Shown in pieces: positions 58,181 to 64,000 of a DNA stretch of 64,000 bases (its first letter is position 1; each line of letters begins with the position of its first letter). The notes beneath the pieces were generated by a model. It worked only from the letters and a program-made list of their open reading frames with translations, was not told the DNA's origin and ran no database searches. Source of the stretch: Verrucomicrobiales bacterium (GTDB lineage: Bacteria; Verrucomicrobiota; Verrucomicrobiia; Limisphaerales; UBA9464); the NCBI GenBank assembly GCA_027488845.1, contig JAIYBC010000015.1:1-64000 (forward strand), written 5' to 3'. Both the position numbers and the translations under genes were made by a program.

Positions 58181-59112
58181 AACCGCTCTTCCTGATCCTC
58201 ATCCTGGCCCTGGCCTCCCGGTGTGTCCGGGCAGAGCAGCCCAAGGCGGCTCTGCGTGCCCAGGTTTCCGTCCAGTCCGGTGGCGTGTTCACCACCGACC
58301 TCGTCGACGGCGTCCCCGACCTGCCTCGGATCCGGGTCACCAATTCCCCGCCGCCCGGCGCCACCTTCCTGGTTGCCCGGGAGCAGGTGCTTGGGCTGCT
58401 CTCCGCCTCCGGCGGTGGAATGGTCCCGACCAACTGGACCGGCCCCGGTGCAGCCCGCGTCTCGCGCCGCATGCGCGACCTCGACGAAACCGAGGTGCGC
58501 AACGGCCTCACCGCCGAGTTGCAACGCCTCTACGCCCGCGACCGCGGCGAGGTGGAGGTCCGCCTCACCCGTCCTTGGCGGACCGTCCAGATCGCTGACG
58601 AGAACTACGAGGCCCGGCTTGTGGACCGTCCTTCTCAGGGACTTTCGCCGGTCCTTTCCCTCCGCTTCCAGCTCCGCGCCGGAGACGAGATCCTCGGCGA
58701 ATGGACCCAGCCGGTGTCCCTCCGCGTCTGGGCCGACGTCCACGTCGCCGCCGGACCCGTCCGCCGCGGTGCCGCCCTCGGCGAGGCCGAGCTGACGATG
58801 GAACGCCGGGACATCCTCTCGCTGCGTGACGCCCTTCCGGCCCTTCCTGCAGAGGCCGGCTCGTGGGAGTTCGCCGAAAGCCTCAATCCCGGCCAGCACC
58901 TGAGCCGTCGCTCCCTGCGCCTCCGTTCCGTGGTCTTCCGTGGACGCCAGATCGACGCGGTCGTCCGCAGCGGCCTCATGGAGATCACCACCAAGGTGGA
59001 AGCACTCGAGGACGGCGTCCCTGGACAGACCATCCGCGTCCGCAACGTCCGGTCCCGGAAGGAACTCCGTGGCCGTGTGGAGGACGAGAACCTGGTCGTG
59101 GTCGCCCTCTGA
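58177..59112 (+). CDS. flgA: Flagellar P-ring assembly chaperone FlgA
   Basis: A 311-residue FlgA with a signal peptide (LFLILILALASRCVRAE). The SAF-like C-terminal part is clear: VHVAAGPVRRGAALGEAELT then LEDGVPGQTIRVRNVRSRKE, ending LRGRVEDENLVVVAL. It resides in the periplasm and helps FlgI form the P ring. Longer than the E. coli protein (about 220), with an extra N-terminal portion that includes LPRIRVTNSPPPGATFLVAR. ATG overlaps the flgG stop. Confidence 0.9.
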   Translation: MKPLFLILILALASRCVRAEQPKAALRAQVSVQSGGVFTTDLVDGVPDLPRIRVTNSPPPGATFLVAREQVLGLLSASGGGMVPTNWTGPGAARVSRRMRDLDETEVRNGLTAELQRLYARDRGEVEVRLTRPWRTVQIADENYEARLVDRPSQGLSPVLSLRFQLRAGDEILGEWTQPVSLRVWADVHVAAGPVRRGAALGEAELTMERRDILSLRDALPALPAEAGSWEFAESLNPGQHLSRRSLRLRSVVFRGRQIDAVVRSGLMEITTKVEALEDGVPGQTIRVRNVRSRKELRGRVEDENLVVVAL

Positions 59113-59139
59113 TCGCGACGTGCCCCAACTGCCCTTCCG

Positions 59140-59784
59140 ATGAAACCGAATACATCCCGCCCTCTCCGAACCCCGATCGTCCTTGGGCTCCTGCTTTCCA
59201 CCGCCGGCGTCGTGAAGACCGGCGCGGCCGGGGGATCCATGTGGCGGGAGGAGCTCACGGCGTCCCTCCTCGGCGACACCCGGGCCCGGAAGGTCGGCGA
59301 CCTGGTCACCGTGGTCGTCCAGGAGAGCAACGAGGCCAACAAGGCGAACAACACCAAGACCGCCAAGAAGACCGGCATCAACGCCAGCATCTCCAGCTTC
59401 CTCTTCGGCGCCGCCCAGGACCGCTTCCTCACCCGGGGCGGGAAGTATCCGGCGATGCAGATGAACTCCGACAACAGCTTCGACGGTGGCGGCAGCATCG
59501 CGAACTCCGAGCGGATCAACACCCGCATCGCCGTCCGCGTCGCCGAGCAGCTTCCCAACGGCAACCTCGTCCTGGAGGGCCGTCGGAGCACCATGGTCGC
59601 CGGGGAACAGCAGGAGGCCATCCTCCGTGGCGTGGTCCGGCAGGAGGACATCCAGCCCGACAACACCGTGTTCAGCTACAACGTCGCCGACGCGAACCTG
59701 AAGTTCGTGTCCAAGGGCACCGTTTCCGACAGCCAGAAACGCGGTTGGTTCACCCGCATCTTCGAGAAGGTGACCCCGTTCTGA
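59140..59784 (+). CDS. flgH: Flagellar L-ring protein FlgH
   Basis: A 214-residue FlgH. Core motifs: SMWREELTASLLGDTRARKVGDL (about 28-50), VTVVVQESNEANKAN, INTRIAVRVAEQLPNGNLVLEGRR (about 126-149) and LRGVVRQEDIQPDN, typical of the family. It forms the outer-membrane ring. The N-terminus has a signal-like hydrophobic stretch (IVLGLLLSTAGVVKTGAAGGS) but no lipobox cysteine, which most FlgH proteins need. Starts 27 bases after flgA. Confidence 0.92.
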   Translation: MKPNTSRPLRTPIVLGLLLSTAGVVKTGAAGGSMWREELTASLLGDTRARKVGDLVTVVVQESNEANKANNTKTAKKTGINASISSFLFGAAQDRFLTRGGKYPAMQMNSDNSFDGGGSIANSERINTRIAVRVAEQLPNGNLVLEGRRSTMVAGEQQEAILRGVVRQEDIQPDNTVFSYNVADANLKFVSKGTVSDSQKRGWFTRIFEKVTPF

Positions 59785-59815
59785 GTCCGACAAACCGTCC
59801 CAGTCCGATCCCCCA

Positions 59816-60916
59816 ATGAATCGAGCACTTCCACTGCTGCTTCTCGCGGCCACCGTGCTGCTCCAGGCTCCGGCGGCCGCCATGGGAGCCCGTCTCAAGG
59901 ACCTGGTGATGATCTCCGGGGCGCGGGACAACCAGTTGGTCGGCTACGGCCTCGTCGTCGGCCTCGCCGGCGAGGGCGACAAGAACCCGGTCTACACCCT
60001 CCGCAGCCTCGCCAACCTCCTCCAGAGGTTCGGACAACAGATTCCGGCGCAGTCGCTCGTCGCCAAGAACGTCGCCGTCGTCATGGTCACCGCCGACCTC
60101 AAGGCGTTCACCAAGGTCGGCCAGCGGATCGACATCACCGTGTCGGCCATGGGCGACGCCCGGAGCCTCCAGGGTGGCGTGCTCATCCAGACGCCCCTCT
60201 TCGGCGTCGACCGCAAGGTCTACGCGCTCGCCCAGGGCCCCCTGGCGGTGGGCGGTTTCATCGGAGGCAACAACTCCGCGAGCGTCCAGAAGAACCATCC
60301 CACCGTCGCCACCATCAGCGGCGGCGCCTTGGTGGAGGCGGAGATGCCGACCCAGATCGTCGAGAACCGCGAGGTCGAGCTGCTGCTCCGCGATCCCGAC
60401 TTCACCTCGGCTGCCCGCCTTGCCCAGGCGATCAACGAGCGCTTCAAGGACAGCGCCCGCGCCATCGATTCGACCTCCGTCAAGGTCCGCATCCCCGAAG
60501 GGCTCGAGGAGGCCTCGGTGGACTTCGTCTCCCGCATCGAGGACATCGAGGTCTCGCCCGACGCCGCCGCCCGCATCGTCATCAACGAGCGCACCGGCAC
60601 CATCGTCGCCACTTCCCAGGTGAAGATCGCCAGCTGCGCCGTCTCCCACGGCGACCTCACGATCACCATCGCCAACACCTTCGACGTCTCCCAACCCAAC
60701 AGCCTCAGCCAAACCGGCGAGACCGCCGTGACGCCCCGTGCGGACACCAAGATCAACGAGCGCAAGGGCACCATGATCACGCTCAACGACCTCCCGACCA
60801 TCGACCGCGTGGCGGCCGGACTCAACGCGATCGGCGTCACCCCGCGCGACATGATGGCGATCTTCGGCTCCATGAAGCAGGCAGGCGCCCTCCAGGCCGA
60901 ACTGATCCTCCGCTGA
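59816..60916 (+). CDS. flgI: Flagellar P-ring protein FlgI
   Basis: A 366-residue FlgI, normal length. Signal peptide (LLLLAATVLLQAPAAA). Conserved body: RLKDLVMISGARDNQLVGYG then LVVGLAGEGDKN, IDITVSAMGDARSLQGGVLI and the end LPTIDRVAAGLNAIGVTPRD then MMAIFGSMKQAGALQAEL. Forms the periplasmic P ring around the rod. Confidence 0.97.
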   Translation: MNRALPLLLLAATVLLQAPAAAMGARLKDLVMISGARDNQLVGYGLVVGLAGEGDKNPVYTLRSLANLLQRFGQQIPAQSLVAKNVAVVMVTADLKAFTKVGQRIDITVSAMGDARSLQGGVLIQTPLFGVDRKVYALAQGPLAVGGFIGGNNSASVQKNHPTVATISGGALVEAEMPTQIVENREVELLLRDPDFTSAARLAQAINERFKDSARAIDSTSVKVRIPEGLEEASVDFVSRIEDIEVSPDAAARIVINERTGTIVATSQVKIASCAVSHGDLTITIANTFDVSQPNSLSQTGETAVTPRADTKINERKGTMITLNDLPTIDRVAAGLNAIGVTPRDMMAIFGSMKQAGALQAELILR

Positions 60917-60918
60917 CC

Positions 60919-61263
60919 ATGAACCCCACCCCCATCCGGACGTCACCGGCCGCGCACGCGGGCCCGGCAGCCGCGGGTGTCCGGAACGACACCCAGTCCA
61001 GGAAGCTGCGCGAGTCGACCGAGCAGTTCGAGGCGGTGTTGCTCCGCCAGATCCTCACCTCGGCCCAGAAGCCGCTCCTGGCGAAACCCCTGTTCGGCAA
61101 GTCGCCCGGCGACGACATCGTCCGGGACCTCAAGACCGAGAGGATGGCGGAGCAGATCTCCCGGACCGGTTCCGTCGGTCTCGCCCGCTATCTCGAAACC
61201 ACCTTGCGCAAGAATCCCTCCCACCCGTCCGCGGACGCCGTCCGCGCCACCCTCAAGCCGTGA
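60919..61263 (+). CDS. flgJ: Rod-binding protein (FlgJ N-terminal domain only)
   Basis: A 114-residue rod-binding protein of the FlgJ N-terminal type: STEQFEAVLLRQILTSAQKP (about 32-51), GDDIVRDLKTERMAEQISRT then GSVGLARYLET. It lacks the muramidase domain found in enterobacterial FlgJ, so peptidoglycan cutting must come from elsewhere. Its stop overlaps the next start (GTGA at 61260-61263). Confidence 0.9.
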   Translation: MNPTPIRTSPAAHAGPAAAGVRNDTQSRKLRESTEQFEAVLLRQILTSAQKPLLAKPLFGKSPGDDIVRDLKTERMAEQISRTGSVGLARYLETTLRKNPSHPSADAVRATLKP

Positions 61264-61757
61264 AAGAACCCATCCAGAGACTCATCGAGGCTCTCCGTCA
61301 TGAACTCGAGCAGTATGGCGAGATGCTCGCCCGGCTCGACCACCAGCAGGAGACGGTCCTCCGGCGCGACTCCGCCGGGGTCCTCGACGGCGCTTCCTCC
61401 ATCGAGCAGCAGGCCGCGCTCCTCGAGACGGCCCGACGTCGCAGGGACCTCGTCCGCGCCGAGCTGGCCCGGACGCTTGGGCTCGCGTCGGAGGCCTCCT
61501 TCGAGGAGATCCTTCCCCGCCTGCCTGGCGAGTACCGCCCGCTGATCCAGGCGCTCGTCGAGGAGAACAACGCGCTGCTCGACCGGGTGAGGAACCGCTC
61601 GCGCCAGAACCACCTCCTGCTCACCCGCACGGTCGACCTGATGCAGCGCCTGCTGGGGAACCTGTTCTCCGTGAAGGCGACGCCGACCTACGCCGGCGAC
61701 GGAGCCCTTTTGTCGACCGGGGGCACCCCCCGTTCGATGTACGAAGCGGTCGGCTGA
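61260..61757 (+). CDS. flgN: Flagellar chaperone FlgN
   Basis: A 165-residue helical protein of FlgN type. Helices: RLIEALRHELEQYGEMLARL and LIQALVEENNALLDRVRNRS then RQNHLLLTRTVDLMQRLL. It would bind FlgK and FlgL before export; its place directly before flgK supports the name although sequence is diverged. GTG start, overlapping the previous stop. Confidence 0.8.
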   Translation: MKEPIQRLIEALRHELEQYGEMLARLDHQQETVLRRDSAGVLDGASSIEQQAALLETARRRRDLVRAELARTLGLASEASFEEILPRLPGEYRPLIQALVEENNALLDRVRNRSRQNHLLLTRTVDLMQRLLGNLFSVKATPTYAGDGALLSTGGTPRSMYEAVG

Positions 61758-61772
61758 TAACGAGGCCCCGCC

Positions 61773-63203
61773 ATGCTTGGACTCTTCGGCACATTGCAGC
61801 TCGGCACCCGGGGTCTCGCGACCCAGAGACAGGGCGTCGAGGTCGCGGGACACAACCTGGCCAACGCCAGCAATCCCGCGTACTCGCGCCAGAGGGTCTC
61901 CATCCGCTCGACCGCGGAGGTGATGGGGCAGTACGGGCCCGTCGGAACCGGGGCCGAGGTGGCCGGCATCCAGCAGATCCGCAGTCAGCTCCTGGATTCC
62001 CAGATCGTCGTCGAAGGAAGCGTGGGCGGCTCGCTTGAGGCCCAGCAGAGCGCCCTGCAGTACGCCCAGTCGCGTCTGGGCCAGCAGTTGGACCGCCTTG
62101 CCTCCGGCACCGAGGCCTCGACCGCCTCCAACGGCGTCGGCGGCGGCCGTCAGATCGCAGCGGGCCTGGCCGATCTCTTCAACGCCTTCCAGTCCCTCTC
62201 CACCAACCCGACCTCGCTGACCGAACGCCACATCGCCCTCAGCCGGGCTTCGGAGCTGGCGGTCCAGTTCAACCAGCTCGACTCGGGCCTCGCCACCCTC
62301 GACACGCAGCTCAACCAGACCCTTACCCTCGACGCCCGGTCCGCCAACGGCCTGATGGCCGAGCTCGCCTCGCTGAATTCCCAGATCTCCCGGATCGAGG
62401 GCGGTGGCATGGGCGTGGCCAACGACCTTCGCGACCAGCGTCAGGCCAAGCTCGAGGAGCTCGGCCGGATCGTCCAGTTCGACCCCATCGAACAGCCCGG
62501 CGGCACGGTCGACATCGCCATCGGAGGCGTGCTTTTCGTCAACGGCCCCGAGACCCCCACCCGGCTGGAGACCTTCGATCCCGGCGACGGACGCCTCCAG
62601 CTCCGTGCCACCGGCACGACCGCCGCCCTCGCCATCACCGGCGGACTTCTCCATGGGACGCTCGATTCGCGGGACGGCCCGCTCCAGGAGTTGCGCAACG
62701 CCATCCGCGGGATCGCCTCGAACCTCGTGTCGGAGGTCAACGCGATCCATTCGTCCGGATTCGGCCTCGACGGCACCAACGGGCAGCCCTTCTTCCTTGG
62801 CACTTCCGCCTCGGACATCCGGGTCAACCCGGACCTGGCCTCCAATCCCCGCCGGCTCCAGGCGTCCGCCGATCCCTCCGGCCCGGGCAACAACGCCGTG
62901 GCCCTGCGGCTCGCCCAGCTCGGGACCAAGCCCATCGCCGCGCTCGGCGGCCAGACCCTTGCCGGCCGCTACAGCCAGGGCATCTCGGACATCGGCGAGG
63001 CCCTGTCCTCGGTGAACCGCCAGATCTCCGACCACGATGCCGTCTCCTCGATGCTCGAGTCCCAGCGGGAGTCGGTCAGCGGTGTTTCCGTGGACGAGGA
63101 GATGACCGACCTGACCCGCTTCCAGCGCGCCTACCAGGCCAGCGCCAAGCTCATCACCACCGTCGACGAGATGCTCGAGATCACCCTCGGCCTGAAACGG
63201 TGA
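61773..63203 (+). CDS. flgK: Flagellar hook-associated protein 1 FlgK
   Basis: A 476-residue FlgK. N-terminus: GTRGLATQRQGVEVAGHNLA then NASNPAYSRQRV, the family signature; C-terminus: SVDEEMTDLTRFQRAYQASA then KLITTVDEMLE. It joins hook and filament together with FlgL. A middle region is beta-rich and variable. Fifteen bases after flgN. Confidence 0.96.
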   Translation: MLGLFGTLQLGTRGLATQRQGVEVAGHNLANASNPAYSRQRVSIRSTAEVMGQYGPVGTGAEVAGIQQIRSQLLDSQIVVEGSVGGSLEAQQSALQYAQSRLGQQLDRLASGTEASTASNGVGGGRQIAAGLADLFNAFQSLSTNPTSLTERHIALSRASELAVQFNQLDSGLATLDTQLNQTLTLDARSANGLMAELASLNSQISRIEGGGMGVANDLRDQRQAKLEELGRIVQFDPIEQPGGTVDIAIGGVLFVNGPETPTRLETFDPGDGRLQLRATGTTAALAITGGLLHGTLDSRDGPLQELRNAIRGIASNLVSEVNAIHSSGFGLDGTNGQPFFLGTSASDIRVNPDLASNPRRLQASADPSGPGNNAVALRLAQLGTKPIAALGGQTLAGRYSQGISDIGEALSSVNRQISDHDAVSSMLESQRESVSGVSVDEEMTDLTRFQRAYQASAKLITTVDEMLEITLGLKR

Positions 63204-63219
63204 GGAACACTGAAACCGC

Positions 63220-64000
63220 ATGAGAGTCTCCTTCAACGCCTTCTCCAACCGGCTCGTGGACACGCTCGGCGACCTGGCCTCGCGGCAGATGCGCTACCAG
63301 ATCCAGGCCTCCACCGGGCAGCGGATCGTGAACCCCGAGGACGATCCCGGGGCGATGCGGCGCGTGCTGGACCTCCAGGACGAGGGCGCGCGGGTCGGCC
63401 AATACCAGCGCAACGTGACCCGGCTGAAGGAGCTGACGACGGCCACCTACGGCGTGCTCCGCGGACTCAGCCGCGTCTCCGACCGGGCCGGCGAGATCGC
63501 CACCAAGGCCGACGCCACGCGTTCCCCCCAGGAACTGTCGGTGATGGGCCGGGAGGTGACCCAGTTGATCGAGCAGGCGGTCAGCGCCGCGAACACGACC
63601 AACCGTGGCGATGCGCTTCTCGGGGGCACCAGGACCGCCCAAGCACCCTATGTCCTGACCAAGGGCCCGGACGGCCGGGTGACCGGGGTCGAATTCCGGG
63701 GCAACACCGAGACCTCGCAGATGGAGATCTCCGAGGGCGAGACCGTGGTGGCCAACGCCGTGGGATCCAACGTCGCGGGCAGCGGGGCTCCGGGAATCAT
63801 CACCGACCCGCGTACCGGAGCCGATTTCTTCAACCACCTGATCGACCTGCAGAACCGCCTCCTGTCCGGCGACACCGCCGGCATCGCGGCCACGACGCGG
63901 CCGGCGTTGCAGAAGGACTCGGACAACCTGCTGATCCAGCTCAGCTCCAACGCGACATTGCAGTCGCGGTTGGAGGCGGCGACGGCGGCGGCGTCCTCGC
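63220..64000 (+). CDS. flgL: Flagellar hook-associated protein 3 FlgL (cut by window end)
   Basis: The first 260 residues of FlgL, which is open at the right edge of the window. The flagellin-like N-terminus MRVSFNAFSNRLVDTLGDLA and RYQIQASTGQRIVNPEDDPG are typical, followed by a helix (EGARVGQYQRNVTRLKELTT). The start has GAGG 17 bases upstream. It binds FlgK and caps the hook before the filament. The C-terminal helix should lie just outside the window. Confidence 0.9.
   Translation, partial: MRVSFNAFSNRLVDTLGDLASRQMRYQIQASTGQRIVNPEDDPGAMRRVLDLQDEGARVGQYQRNVTRLKELTTATYGVLRGLSRVSDRAGEIATKADATRSPQELSVMGREVTQLIEQAVSAANTTNRGDALLGGTRTAQAPYVLTKGPDGRVTGVEFRGNTETSQMEISEGETVVANAVGSNVAGSGAPGIITDPRTGADFFNHLIDLQNRLLSGDTAGIAATTRPALQKDSDNLLIQLSSNATLQSRLEAATAAASS

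Overview
The window is high-GC DNA from a flagellated, Gram-negative bacterium that is most likely a member of the Verrucomicrobiota (PVC superphylum, probably the Pedosphaerales/Limisphaerales side). This rests on gene content: a DUF1501 protein with a Tat signal, a PVC-type dehydrogenase/HEAT/cytochrome c protein, a PEP-CTERM-like sorting tail, delta-60 and WA-repeat proteins, and large secreted proteins ending in an 'FYRL/FFRV' type C-terminus. No rRNA, tRNA, CRISPR array or intact mobile element was seen.

Layout. 0-3.5 kb: delta-60 repeat protein (-), DUF1501 protein with a coupled zinc-ribbon microprotein (+). 3.7-9 kb: a minus-strand group (DUF3352-like protein, proS, PQQ-propeller protein) closed by an intrinsic terminator. 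9-13.4 kb: hexapeptide transferase, a heptamer-repeat spacer, a Tat-exported sugar isomerase-like protein, a DUF4143 ATPase (-) divergent from parB (+). 13.5-30.2 kb: the most unusual part, a run of eight plus-strand genes with overlapping or nearly abutting ends, almost all encoding exported proteins: a coiled-coil/kelch fibre-like protein, an unrecognised secreted protein, a YadA-like stalk fused to a phage tail-collar domain, a 2633-residue protein whose C-terminal third resembles the Tc-toxin A subunit (pore helices plus TcB-binding-like end), and four smaller exported proteins. 30.2-41.6 kb: PfkB-type kinase, an ECF sigma/anti-sigma/effector operon (-), a WA-repeat protein (-), a SIS protein with a long Arg-rich disordered tail, purU, a short MetE-like protein, a UlaG-like metallo-beta-lactamase-fold protein and a lysine 2,3-aminomutase. 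41.7-52.4 kb: a small lipid-A synthase N-terminal-like membrane protein (-), then rplA-rplJ-rplL-rpoB-rpoC with several RNA hairpins in the spacers and a strong terminator. 52.5-56.5 kb: a two-gene minus-strand unit (SGNH-like protein, PVC cytochrome). 56.6-64 kb: flagellar operon flgF-G-A-H-I-J-N-K-L, cut off inside flgL by the window edge, with a sigma-54-like promoter in front.

How the parts relate. The housekeeping blocks are conventional. The accessory interest is the 16.7-kb operon: gene 1 (kelch) and gene 3 (tail collar) share a similar N-terminal module but carry different stalks and tips, and gene 4 supplies a giant TcA-like body. I infer a surface fibre or toxin-like assembly; no TcB/TcC (YD-repeat/Rhs) partner and no contractile sheath gene is in the window, so function is unproven.
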